The notes under the pieces are model-generated. The model ran no database searches and was not told the DNA's origin. It worked only from the letters and a program-made list of their open reading frames with translations. Both the position numbers and the translations under genes were made by a program. A stretch of 64,000 nt of DNA from Pseudonocardia sediminis. Lineage in GTDB: Bacteria > Actinomycetota > Actinomycetes > Mycobacteriales > Pseudonocardiaceae. Within the stretch, counting starts at the first letter, position 1. Each line of letters begins with the position of its first letter. Shown here piece after piece: positions 8,827 through 17,113 of this stretch. The stretch covers positions 4,772,001-4,836,000 of the forward strand of contig NZ_SHKL01000001.1 in the NCBI RefSeq assembly GCF_004217185.1, in the 5' to 3' direction.

Positions 8827-9609
8827 TCAGACCGTCGCCCGTGCCGTGGTGCGGATCGCGTCGGCGGTGGCGTCCGGTGCGTCGGTATAGGGCAGGTGTC
8901 CGGCGTCGAGCACCAGGTGCCGGGCCTTCGGCAGGGCGGCGCGCGCCCGGTCGGACTGCTTGCGGAACAACAGCAGCTTGTCCTTGTCGCCCCAGGCCAC
9001 GGTCACCCGGGCGGAGTCGAGCTCCTCCCCCGCGGTGAAGGCGAAGTCGGAGAACGTGCTCAGGGCCCCGGCGAAGGCGGGCGCGGCGAACACGTCGTGC
9101 AACGTGTCCACCGCCTCCTGGGCCGGAACGTCGGCCGGGCGGGCGACGAGCAGGCCGAACAACGCGGCGCGACCGCCTCCGGTGCGCGCCAGGCGTGCGA
9201 CCGGCCCCCGCAGGCGGCGCGGCATGTGGGCCAGCGGCCACAGCACGCTCAACGCGTACCGCCGCTCACCCGGGGTCCAGAACCCGGCCGGCGCCAGGGC
9301 CGTGGCCGAGGCGACCGCGCCCCGGCGGGCCAGCTCCAGTGCGATCGCCCCGCCCATGGAGTTGCCGGCGACGTGCGGGCGGTCCAGGCCCTGGGCCCGG
9401 AAGAACGCCTCGAAGGCGTCGGCGTAGGCGGCGATGTCCGGCCGCACCCCGGCGGGCAGTGGCGCGGACCGGCCGAACCCGGGCGAGTCCACCGCGATGG
9501 TGTCGAAGTCGCCGAGCCGGTCCTGGACCGGGCGCCACGCCTGGTGGCGGTGGCCGATGCCGTGCAGCAGGACGAGCGGCTCACCGGAGCCCTGACGATG
9601 GAAGTGCAC
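8827..9609 (-). CDS. Alpha/beta hydrolase
   Basis: 260-residue cytoplasmic hydrolase starting VHFHRQGSGEPLVLLHGIGHRHQAW, with oxyanion motif HGIGH, nucleophile elbow GNSMGG, and a C-terminal His in DAGHLPYTDAP. Start: GTG 9609 is preceded by GGGAGG at good spacing; the longer upstream in-frame extension reads through antisense-looking sequence. It is divergent from the leader peptide and sirA. Specific substrate unknown. Confidence 0.88.
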   Translation of the reverse strand: MHFHRQGSGEPLVLLHGIGHRHQAWRPVQDRLGDFDTIAVDSPGFGRSAPLPAGVRPDIAAYADAFEAFFRAQGLDRPHVAGNSMGGAIALELARRGAVASATALAPAGFWTPGERRYALSVLWPLAHMPRRLRGPVARLARTGGGRAALFGLLVARPADVPAQEAVDTLHDVFAAPAFAGALSTFSDFAFTAGEELDSARVTVAWGDKDKLLLFRKQSDRARAALPKARHLVLDAGHLPYTDAPDATADAIRTTARATV

Positions 9610-9761
9610 TGTTCGGTCCTCCCGGCACGGGCCGGCACCGGCGCCGACCGCAGCCAGGATGATCACACAGGGGCCCGGGGCCACGATCGTGGCCTGTGAG
9701 TCGCCTCCCAGCATGCGGGCACCCGTTGGCCACGGTCCGGACAGCGTGGCACTGTAAGAAC

Positions 9762-9842
9762 GTGACCGCTCTCCGTCTGCGTCTCGTGGCCCGGCGCCAC
9801 GTCGACCTCGCGCGGACCGACAGCGCACTCTGTCTACGCTGA
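9762..9842 (+). CDS. Leader peptide upstream of sirA
   Basis: 26-codon reading frame from GTG 9762 whose product carries the actinobacterial leader signature RRHVDLARTDSALC, ending with TGA 96 bases before sirA. A -10-like TGTAAG at 9753-9758 ends only three bases before the GTG, so the message may be leaderless. Short frames of this type are known in front of actinomycete sulfur genes and cysteine-rich ones act as attenuators in mycobacteria. Here a single Cys sits near the end. Four more members occur in this window. A regulatory rather than a protein function is likely. Confidence 0.75.
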   Translation: MTALRLRLVARRHVDLARTDSALCLR

Positions 9843-9938
9843 CGCGAGAAGCGAACTCGAACGCCCTTCCGGCGCACCCACCCCGAATCTGAACCGGGGC
9901 CTTGCTGTGCCGATCCCCGACCCGGGAGCACCCACCAC

Positions 9939-11606
9939 ATGGCGCCCACCTCCTCCGCACCCGCCCGCGTCAAAGGGCAGGGCCAGTGGAAGCTCGGCCA
10001 CCGCGAGCCCCTGAACCCGAACGAGCGGGCCAAGCGCGACGACGACGCGCTCAACGTCCGCACCCGGATCGAGAACATCTACGCCAAGCGCGGCTTCGAC
10101 TCGATCGACCCGAGCGACCTGCGCGGGCGGATGCGCTGGTGGGGGCTCTACACCCAGCGCCGCCCCGGGATCGACGGCGGCCGCACCGGCGCGCTGGAGC
10201 CCGACGAGCTCGACGACCGCTACTTCATGTTGCGGGTGCGTCTCGACGGCGGCGCTGTCACCACCGAGCAGCTGCGCGCGATCGGCGAGGTCTCGCAGAC
10301 CTACGCCCGCGACACCGCCGACGTCACCGACCGGCAGAACATCCAGTACCACTGGATCGAGATCGAGTCGATGCCGGCGATCTGGAAGAAGCTGGAAGGC
10401 CTCGGCGTGCTCACCACCGAGGCGTGCGGCGACTGCCCCCGGGTGATCCTGGGCTCGCCGGTCGCCGGGGTGTCCGCGGACGAGGAGATCGACCCCCGCC
10501 CCGCGATCGACACCATCATCGAGCGCTACATCGGCAGCACCGAGTTCTCCAACCTGCCGCGCAAGTTCAAGTCGGCGATCTCCTGGCAGCAGGACATCGG
10601 CCACGAGATCAACGACATCTCGTTCATCGGCGTGAACCACCCCGAGCACGGCCCGGGCTTCGACCTGTGGGTCGGCGGCGGGCTCTCGACCAACCCGCGG
10701 ATCGCCGAGCGCCTCGGCGCGTGGATCCCGCTCGACGAGGTCCCCGACGTCTGGGCCGGCGTCGTGTCGGTGTTCCGCGACTACGGCTACCGCCGCCTGC
10801 GTCACCGCGCCCGGATCAAGTTCCTGATCGCCGACTGGGGCCCGGAGAAGTTCCGCCAGGTGATGGAGGACGAGTACCTGGGCCGGAAGCTGATCGACGG
10901 CCCGGCGCCGGTCACTGTCGAGCGCGCGATCGACCACGTCGGCGTGCACAGGCAGAAGGACGGGCTCAACTTCGTCGGCGTCGCGCCGGCGTCCGGCCGG
11001 GTCTCGGGCACCACGCTCGTCGCGGTCGCCGACGCCGCCGAGCGCGCCGGGTCCGCCCGGGTCCGCTTCACCGCCCAGCAGAAGATCGTCGTCCTCGACG
11101 TCGCCGACGCGGAGCTCGACACCCTGACCGCGGACCTGAACATGCTGGGGCTGCAGGCCGAGCCGTCGACCTGGCGCCGCAACACGATGGCGTGCACCGG
11201 CATCGAGTACTGCAAGCTCGCGATCGTCGAGACCAAGGAACGCGCGATCCGCCTCGTCGAGGACCTGGAGAAGCGCCTGGCCGACGTCGTCCCGGACGCG
11301 CCGGTGTCGATCCACCTCAACGGCTGCCCGAACGCCTGCGCCCGCACCCAGACCGCCGACATCGGGCTCAAGGGCCAGATCGTCACCGACGCCGCCGGCA
11401 ACCAGGCGGAGGGCTTCCAGGTGCACCTGGGCGGCGGGCTGGGCCTCGACGCCGGGTTCGGTCGCAAGGTCCGCGGTCTCAAGGTCACCAGCGCCGAGCT
11501 GGGCGACTACGTCGAGCGCGTCGTGCGCCGGTTCGCCGAGCAGCGCACCGAGGACGAGCGTTTCCCGCAGTGGGTCAAGCGCGCCGACGAGAACGACCTG
11601 AAGTGA
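9939..11606 (+). CDS. sirA: Ferredoxin-dependent assimilatory sulfite reductase
   Basis: Reduces sulfite to sulfide with six electrons from ferredoxin, using siroheme and a [4Fe-4S] cluster. 555 residues, two nitrite/sulfite-reductase half-repeats. Cluster ligands are C419 and C425 (CTGIEYC) and C463 and C467 (CPNAC). Y71 in WGLYTQ and C163 in TTEACGDC are spaced exactly as the Tyr-Cys cross-linked pair of the Mycobacterium tuberculosis enzyme, which favours sulfite over nitrite as substrate. Start ATG 9939. First structural gene of the sulfate-reduction operon, preceded by a leader peptide that may regulate it. Confidence 0.95.
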   Translation: MAPTSSAPARVKGQGQWKLGHREPLNPNERAKRDDDALNVRTRIENIYAKRGFDSIDPSDLRGRMRWWGLYTQRRPGIDGGRTGALEPDELDDRYFMLRVRLDGGAVTTEQLRAIGEVSQTYARDTADVTDRQNIQYHWIEIESMPAIWKKLEGLGVLTTEACGDCPRVILGSPVAGVSADEEIDPRPAIDTIIERYIGSTEFSNLPRKFKSAISWQQDIGHEINDISFIGVNHPEHGPGFDLWVGGGLSTNPRIAERLGAWIPLDEVPDVWAGVVSVFRDYGYRRLRHRARIKFLIADWGPEKFRQVMEDEYLGRKLIDGPAPVTVERAIDHVGVHRQKDGLNFVGVAPASGRVSGTTLVAVADAAERAGSARVRFTAQQKIVVLDVADAELDTLTADLNMLGLQAEPSTWRRNTMACTGIEYCKLAIVETKERAIRLVEDLEKRLADVVPDAPVSIHLNGCPNACARTQTADIGLKGQIVTDAAGNQAEGFQVHLGGGLGLDAGFGRKVRGLKVTSAELGDYVERVVRRFAEQRTEDERFPQWVKRADENDLK

Positions 11607-11625
11607 CCCCCGGAGTGATCGAGAC

Positions 11626-11814
11626 ATGAGCGAGCGCGCCGTCCCGTTCTACTGCCCGTACTGCGGCGAGGAAGATCTCCGCCCCGCCGAACGTTCCGAG
11701 AAGGTGCCGGGTGCGGCGTGGTGGTGTGCGGGATGCGTGCGCACGTTCGTCGTGACGTTCGTGGGACTCGGGGTTCCCGACACGACGGGGACGTCGAACA
11801 GAACAGGAGCTTGA
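11626..11814 (+). CDS. Small zinc-ribbon protein of the sulfate-reduction operon
   Basis: 62-residue protein with two cysteine pairs, CPYC near residue 10 and CAGC near residue 35, in a rubredoxin/zinc-ribbon arrangement (PFYCPYCGEEDLRP and AWWCAGCVRTF). It lies 19 bases after sirA and three bases before cysH, so it is co-transcribed. A small gene at the same place occurs in streptomycete sulfate-assimilation operons. Function unknown; an electron-transfer or metal-handling accessory for sulfite reductase or APS reductase is a guess from position. Confidence 0.85.
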   Translation: MSERAVPFYCPYCGEEDLRPAERSEKVPGAAWWCAGCVRTFVVTFVGLGVPDTTGTSNRTGA

Positions 11815-11817
11815 GCC

Positions 11818-12525
11818 GTGAGTGTGAGTGTCACCGAGGACCTGAAGGCCGTCGCCGAGCACGGGGCGGCGCAGCTCGGCCCGGACGCCACGGCGGCACA
11901 GCTGCTGGCGTGGGCGGCCGAGACGTTCGGCGACCGGCTGATCGTCGCGTCGAACATGCAGGACGCCGTGCTGGTGGACCTGGCCACGAAGGCCAAGCCG
12001 GACGTCGACGTCCTGTTCCTGGAGACCGGCTACCACTTCGCCGAGACGATCGGCACCCGTGACGCCGTGGACGCGGTCTACGACGGGATCCGGATCGTCA
12101 ACGCCGAGGCCGACCACACCGTCGCCGAGCAGGACGCGATCGAGGGCAAGGACCTGTTCGCCCGCGAGCCCGACCGCTGTTGCGCGCTCCGCAAGGTCGT
12201 CCCCCTGCAGCGCACCCTGGCCGGCTACGACGCCTGGGTCACCGGCGTCCGCCGCGTCGAGGCCCCGACCCGGGCGAACACCCCGCTGGTCACCTACGAC
12301 GACAAGTTCGGGCTGGTGAAGATCAACCCGATCGCGGCGTGGAGCGACGAGGAGATGGACGCCTACATCCGCGACCACGGGGTCCTGGTCAACCCGCTCG
12401 TCGACGCCGGCTACCCGAGCATCGGCTGCGCACCGTGCACAGTGAAGCCCGCCCCCGGCGAGGACCCGCGCTCCGGGCGCTGGGCCGGGCGGGCCAAGAC
12501 CGAGTGCGGTCTGCACGCCTCGTGA
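11818..12525 (+). CDS. cysH: Adenylyl-sulfate (APS) reductase, thioredoxin-dependent
   Basis: Reduces adenylyl sulfate to sulfite and AMP. 235 residues; contains C121-C122 and C204/C207, the four ligands of the [4Fe-4S] cluster that marks APS reductases and is absent in PAPS reductases, plus the catalytic Cys in ECGLH (C230). PP-loop-like N-terminal SNMQDAVL. GTG start just after the zinc-ribbon gene with an AGGAG ribosome site. Together with the absence of any APS kinase gene or domain this implies the APS branch of sulfate assimilation. Confidence 0.94.
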   Translation: MSVSVTEDLKAVAEHGAAQLGPDATAAQLLAWAAETFGDRLIVASNMQDAVLVDLATKAKPDVDVLFLETGYHFAETIGTRDAVDAVYDGIRIVNAEADHTVAEQDAIEGKDLFAREPDRCCALRKVVPLQRTLAGYDAWVTGVRRVEAPTRANTPLVTYDDKFGLVKINPIAAWSDEEMDAYIRDHGVLVNPLVDAGYPSIGCAPCTVKPAPGEDPRSGRWAGRAKTECGLHAS

Positions 12526-12556
12526 GCATCCACCCCACCAGCGCGGAAGGCGCACG

Positions 12557-13471
12557 ATGACCACCGTTGAACCCCGGCCCGCCCTGGACGCGCTCGACGC
12601 GCTGGAGTCCGAGGCCATCCACATCTTCCGGGAGGTCGCGGGCGAGTTCGACCGCCCGGTGATCCTGTTCTCCGGCGGCAAGGACTCGACGCTGCTGGTG
12701 CACCTGGCGGTCAAGGCGTTCGCGCCGGCGCCGGTGCCGTTCCCGCTGCTGCACGTCGACACCGGGCACAACTACCCCGAGGTCATCGCGTTCCGGGACT
12801 CCCTGGTCGAGCGACTGGGCCTGCGGCTCGAGGTGGCGAACGTCGAGGACTACCTGGCCGACGGCCGTCTCGTCGAGCGCGCCGACGGCACCCGCAACCC
12901 GCTGCAGACCCAGCCGCTGCTCGACGCGATCACCGAGAACCGGCACGACGCCGTGTTCGGCGGCGGCCGCCGCGACGAGGAACGCGCCCGGGCCAAGGAG
13001 CGGATCATGTCGCTCCGCGACGCGTTCGGCCGCTGGGACCCGCGCAAGCAGCGTCCGGAGCTGTGGAACCTCTACAACGGCCGGCACGCCGCGGGCGAGC
13101 ACGTGCGCGTGTTCCCGATCTCGAACTGGACCGAGCTCGACGTCTGGCGCTACATCCAGCGCGAGAACATCGAGCTGCCCGACATCTACTTCGCCCACGA
13201 GCGCGAGGTCTTCTCCCGCGACGGCATGTGGCTGGCCGAGGGCCCGTGGGGCGGGCCCCGCGGCAGCGAGGAGCTGGTGTCGAAGACGGTCCGCTACCGC
13301 ACCGTCGGCGACGGCTCCTGCACCGGCGCCGTCGAGTCGAGCGCGACGACCCTGGACGAGGTCATCGCCGAGGTGACCGCGTCCCGCCTCACCGAGCGCG
13401 GCGCCACCCGGGCCGACGACCGGATGTCCGAGGCCGCCATGGAGGACCGCAAGAAGGAGGGCTACTTCTGA
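12557..13471 (+). CDS. cysD: Sulfate adenylyltransferase subunit 2
   Basis: Small catalytic subunit of ATP sulfurylase, forming APS from sulfate and ATP with energy from CysN GTP hydrolysis. 304 residues; PP-loop SGGKDS at residues 39-44, HVDTGHNYPEVI, the FGGGRRDEERARAKER segment and the C-terminal DRMSEAAMEDRKKEGYF tail are all family hallmarks. ATG start; its TGA shares one base with the ATG of cysN. Confidence 0.97.
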   Translation: MTTVEPRPALDALDALESEAIHIFREVAGEFDRPVILFSGGKDSTLLVHLAVKAFAPAPVPFPLLHVDTGHNYPEVIAFRDSLVERLGLRLEVANVEDYLADGRLVERADGTRNPLQTQPLLDAITENRHDAVFGGGRRDEERARAKERIMSLRDAFGRWDPRKQRPELWNLYNGRHAAGEHVRVFPISNWTELDVWRYIQRENIELPDIYFAHEREVFSRDGMWLAEGPWGGPRGSEELVSKTVRYRTVGDGSCTGAVESSATTLDEVIAEVTASRLTERGATRADDRMSEAAMEDRKKEGYF

Positions 13472-14769
13472 TGGTGGACACGGACCGACCCCGGGACCTG
13501 CTGCGCTTCGCCACGGCGGGCTCCGTCGACGACGGCAAGTCCACCCTCGTCGGACGGCTGCTCTACGACACCAAGTCGGTGCTGGCCGACCAGATCGAGG
13601 CCGTGCAGCGCGCCTCCGTCGACAAGGGCCTGACCACACCGGACCTGTCGCTGCTCGTCGACGGCCTGCGCGCCGAGCGCGAGCAGGGCATCACGATCGA
13701 CGTCGCCTACCGCTACTTCGGCACGCCGACGCGCGAGTTCGTGCTCGCCGACACCCCCGGCCACGTGCAGTACACCCGCAACACGGTGACCGGCGCGTCG
13801 ACCGCGGAGCTGGCCGTGCTGCTCGTCGACGCCCGGCACGGCGTCGTCGAGCAGACCCGCCGCCACGCCGCGGTGCTCGCGCTGCTGCGCGTCCCGAGGC
13901 TGGTGCTGGCCATCAACAAGATCGACCTCGTGGGCTACGACGAGTCCGCGATCACCGCGATCGCCAAGGACTTCGCCGAGCTGGCCCGCTCGCTGGGCTT
14001 CGCCGACGACACCGTGGAGACCATCCCGGTCTCCGCGCTGGTCGGCGACAACGTGGCCGAGCGCGGGGAGAACACCCCCTGGTACGAGGGCCCGACACTG
14101 CTCGAGCACCTGGAGTCGGTGCCGGTCGTCGGCCCGGACGCCGAGGCCCCGTTCCGGCTGCCGGTGCAGCACGTGATCCGTCCCCGCACCGAGGAGCTGC
14201 ACGACTACCGCGGCTACGCCGGCCAGGTCGCGTCGGGCACCGTGCGTGCCGGGGACGAGGTCGTCGTGCTGCCCGAGGGGCACCGCACCACGGTCGCCGA
14301 GGTCCGCACCGCGGACGGGCCGCTGACCTCCGCCGGCGCCGGCCTGTCGGTCACCGTGCTGCTCGCCGACGACATCGACGCCCCGCGCGGCGCGATGATC
14401 GCCGCCGCGGGCGACGCCCCGCAGGTCACCGACGAGATCGACGCGACCCTGTGCTGGCTGGCCGAGAAGCCGCTGGTCCCGGGCGCGCGGCTGCTGCTCA
14501 AGCACGGCACCCGGACCACCCAGGTGATCGTCGGCGCGCTCGGCTCGCGGCTGGACCCGGACACCGTCAGCTACGTCGACGCCCCGGAGAAGCTCGCGAT
14601 CAATGACATCGCCCGGGTCTCGCTGCGCACCGCCGACCCGCTGCCGGTCGACGAGTACGCCCGCGTCCGCACGACCGGTGGCTTCCTGCTGATCGACCCG
14701 CCGACCGGCAACACGCTGGCCGCCGGGCTCGTCGGCGACCCCCTCGCGCTCACCCCCGCGGTGGGCTGA
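13471..14769 (+). CDS. cysN: Sulfate adenylyltransferase subunit 1 (GTPase)
   Basis: GTP-hydrolysing subunit of ATP sulfurylase. 432 residues with elongation-factor-type G domain: P-loop GSVDDGKS at 17-24, DTPGH, NKID, then two beta-barrel domains. The protein ends after the barrels; there is no fused APS-kinase (CysC) domain as in many actinobacterial CysNC proteins. Start ATG overlaps the cysD stop by one base. Confidence 0.96.
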   Translation: MVDTDRPRDLLRFATAGSVDDGKSTLVGRLLYDTKSVLADQIEAVQRASVDKGLTTPDLSLLVDGLRAEREQGITIDVAYRYFGTPTREFVLADTPGHVQYTRNTVTGASTAELAVLLVDARHGVVEQTRRHAAVLALLRVPRLVLAINKIDLVGYDESAITAIAKDFAELARSLGFADDTVETIPVSALVGDNVAERGENTPWYEGPTLLEHLESVPVVGPDAEAPFRLPVQHVIRPRTEELHDYRGYAGQVASGTVRAGDEVVVLPEGHRTTVAEVRTADGPLTSAGAGLSVTVLLADDIDAPRGAMIAAAGDAPQVTDEIDATLCWLAEKPLVPGARLLLKHGTRTTQVIVGALGSRLDPDTVSYVDAPEKLAINDIARVSLRTADPLPVDEYARVRTTGGFLLIDPPTGNTLAAGLVGDPLALTPAVG

Positions 14770-14777
14770 CCGCCGCG

Positions 14778-15563
14778 ATGACCCACTCCGACGGCGCGCC
14801 GGTCCTGGTCGTCGTCGCCCACGGCAGCCGGGACCTCCGGTCCGCGGCGACGGTCAGTGCCCTGGTCGACGTCACCCGTGCCCTGGCGCCCGACCTCGAC
14901 GTCCGGCTGGCGTTCCTGGACCTCAACCTGCCCCGGCTGCCCGAGGTGCTCGCCTCGGTCGGGTCCGGGCCGGTCGTCGTGGTCCCGCTGCTGCTCGGGT
15001 CGGCCTACCACGCGCGCGTCGACATCCCGGCCGCCGTGGACGCCGCCGTCGGGCGCCTGCCCCACCTGCGGGTGACCGTGGCCGACGTCCTGGGCCCGGA
15101 CCCGCAGATCGTCGGCGCGGCACGCCGGCGGCTGGCCGAGCAGGGCTGCTCACCCGACGACCCCGGCCTCGGGGTCGTGCTGGCCGCCGCCGGGTCCGGA
15201 CGCCCCGGGGCCAACGACGTCGTGCACCGGATCGCCGCGGGCTGGCCGCTGGCCGGTGCGGCGTTCGCGGCCGCCGCCGAGCCCGACGTCACGGCCGCGA
15301 TCGCGGACCTGCGCCGCCGTGGCGCTCACCGGATCGCCGTCGCGCCGTGGTTCCTGGCCCCGGGACGGCTGCTGGACCGGGTGTACGACGGTGCCCGCGC
15401 CGCGGACCCGGACGCCGTCCTGGCCGGGCCGCTGGGAGCCGAACCCTCCGTCGCGCGTGTGGTGCTGGACCGCTACGCGGCCTCCCTGTCCGACTCCGTT
15501 CCGGGCTCTCTGCGCGCCGCCGGTCGTTCCGCGACCGCGGCCGCGTCCGCCGCACGTCGCTGA
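14778..15563 (+). CDS. Sirohydrochlorin chelatase (CbiX/SirB family)
   Basis: Inserts Fe(II) into sirohydrochlorin to make the siroheme needed by sirA. 261 residues made of two tandem CbiX-like halves: N-terminal VLVVVAHGSRD with the metal-binding His15, and a second half starting near LGVVLAAAGSGRPGAN, in which the equivalent His is replaced. Lies eight bases after cysN, last gene of the operon; the sirA-cysH-chelatase grouping is conserved in mycobacteria. Cobalt specificity cannot be ruled out, but context favours iron. Confidence 0.88.
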   Translation: MTHSDGAPVLVVVAHGSRDLRSAATVSALVDVTRALAPDLDVRLAFLDLNLPRLPEVLASVGSGPVVVVPLLLGSAYHARVDIPAAVDAAVGRLPHLRVTVADVLGPDPQIVGAARRRLAEQGCSPDDPGLGVVLAAAGSGRPGANDVVHRIAAGWPLAGAAFAAAAEPDVTAAIADLRRRGAHRIAVAPWFLAPGRLLDRVYDGARAADPDAVLAGPLGAEPSVARVVLDRYAASLSDSVPGSLRAAGRSATAAASAARR

Positions 15564-15777
15564 GCGCGCTTCCCGGCGACGCGCGCGCCGGAGGCCGGGG
15601 TGGTCGGCGGTGAGCGCCGCCACCCGTGTCCGCCAGGTGGGCCGGACACCGCCGTTCGGACGCCGTTCCGGCCCTGGTCGGGGCCCCGGCCCGTCGAGTT
15701 GTCCGGACAGGTTCGGCTCACTCCCGCACCTCGGACGACCGGTTGTCCTCCGGCGTCACTCGACGGAGGATGAGCGG

Positions 15778-15918
15778 GTGACCACGTCCGTGAACACCGG
15801 TACCGGGCCGCGCTGTGCCGCGGACCCGTCGGTCTCCTGGCACCTGGTCGCCCACCTCGAGTGCTTCTGGCCCTCGCGCCGGATCGATGACTTCGACGGG
15901 CTCTGTCCGGCCTCCTGA
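15778..15918 (+). CDS. 46-residue cysteine-containing small ORF upstream of the TauE gene
   Basis: GTG at 15778 preceded seven bases upstream by a clear GGAGGA site. The product has three cysteines, the last close to the end in DDFDGLCPAS, and a Trp/His-rich middle (VSWHLVAHLECFWPSRR). It stands alone in the 491-base gap between the chelatase gene and the exporter gene. It does not show the RRHVDL signature of the five leader peptides, but its position and late Cys suggest a leader or small regulatory protein. The rest of the gap (15564-15777, 15919-16054) shows nothing I can name. Confidence 0.45.
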   Translation: MTTSVNTGTGPRCAADPSVSWHLVAHLECFWPSRRIDDFDGLCPAS

Positions 15919-16054
15919 GCCCCGCCCGGCCTCCTGAGCACGCGGCTCCCCGAGCCCGCTCGTTCTTCCCGCACGCCCCGACCCGTCTCGCGCCGACGCG
16001 AGCCCGCGGGCCGTTCCGTGTGCCTCGATCCTGTTCGACCTGGAGACACCTCTC

Positions 16055-16975
16055 GTGCGCACCCTGATCGTCTTCGCCCTCGTGGGTTTCGGCGCCCAGC
16101 TCGTCGACGGCGCCCTCGGCATGGCCTACGGCGTCACCTCGACGTCGCTGCTGCTGATCGCCGGCGTCAACCCGGCGACCGCCAGTGCCTCGGTGCACCT
16201 CGCCGAGGTCGGCACCACCCTCGCCGCGGGCGCGTCGCACTGGCGGTTCGGCAACGTCGACTGGAAGCTCGTGCTGCGCCTGGGCGTGCCCGGCGCGATC
16301 GGCGCGTTCCTCGGGGCCACGGCCCTGTCGGCGCTCTCGACCGACGACGCGGCGCCCTACATGTCCGGCATCCTGCTCGCGCTGGGCGTCTACGTGCTCC
16401 TGCGCTTCTCCTTCCGCCCGCCGAAGGTCTCCACCGCCCGGACCTCGCCGCACCGCGCGAAGTTCCTGTCCCCGCTCGGCCTGGTCGCCGGCTTCGTCGA
16501 CGCCTCCGGCGGCGGTGGGTGGGGCCCGGTCGCCACCCCGGCGCTGCTGACCGCGGGCAAGACGGCGCCGCGGACCGTCATCGGGTCGGTCGACACATCG
16601 GAGTTCATGGTCGCGGTCGCCGCGAGCATCGGCTTCCTGGTCGGCCTGGGCTCGGAGGTCCTCGACCCCTACACGATCGGCGGCCTGCTCCTGGGCGGCG
16701 TGCTCGCCGCGCCGCTGGCCGCGTGGCTGGTCACGAAGGTCCCGGCGCCGGTGCTGGGCACCGCCGTCGGCGGCATCATCGTGTTCACCAACGCGCGGAC
16801 CATCCTGCGCGCCCTGGACGCGAGCTCGACCGTCACCACGATCGTCTACGTGGGGATCTCCCTGGTCTGGGCGGCCGCCGTCGCCGTCGCGGTGACACGT
16901 CTGCGCCGCAGCAGGGCCGAGGGTGCCGCTCTGCCCGAGGACCGGGACCCCGTCGCCGCCGGCGAGAAGGCGTGA
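16055..16975 (+). CDS. Sulfite exporter TauE/SafE family protein
   Basis: 306-residue membrane protein with about eight hydrophobic segments in two homologous halves; the family motif appears as FGAQLVDGALGMAYG at the start of the first half and FVDASGGGGWGPVATP at the start of the second. Members move sulfite, sulfonates or related organic anions across the membrane. Located between the sulfate-reduction operon and the sulfonate importer, so sulfite or sulfonate traffic is likely. GTG start at 16055. Confidence 0.92.
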   Translation: MRTLIVFALVGFGAQLVDGALGMAYGVTSTSLLLIAGVNPATASASVHLAEVGTTLAAGASHWRFGNVDWKLVLRLGVPGAIGAFLGATALSALSTDDAAPYMSGILLALGVYVLLRFSFRPPKVSTARTSPHRAKFLSPLGLVAGFVDASGGGGWGPVATPALLTAGKTAPRTVIGSVDTSEFMVAVAASIGFLVGLGSEVLDPYTIGGLLLGGVLAAPLAAWLVTKVPAPVLGTAVGGIIVFTNARTILRALDASSTVTTIVYVGISLVWAAAVAVAVTRLRRSRAEGAALPEDRDPVAAGEKA

Positions 16976-16998
16976 CGACCCCTCCGCACCGACGCCGG

Positions 16999-17073
16999 GT
17001 GCTCACCCGGCGGCGCGACCGTGACCACGGCCGCCTCTCCAGCGCCCTCTGTCGCCGGGTCCGTACGACCTGA
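16999..17073 (+). CDS. Leader peptide upstream of the sulfonate ABC transporter
   Basis: 24-residue frame from GTG 16999 to TGA 17071-17073, 40 bases before the binding-protein gene. It contains DHGRLSSALCRR, matching the core S-A-[LC]-C ending of the leader family in this window, although the preceding HVDL block has diverged to DHGR. Probably a translational attenuator for the importer operon responding to cysteine supply (inference from family and context). Confidence 0.65.
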   Translation: MLTRRRDRDHGRLSSALCRRVRTT

Positions 17074-17113
17074 CCCTCCCCCGAACCCGTTCCCACCCCG
17101 AAAGACAGGGCCG

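Noticed and set aside
13471..14769. CysNC fusion
   Set aside because: The protein ends after the beta-barrel domains at 432 residues; no APS-kinase P-loop follows.
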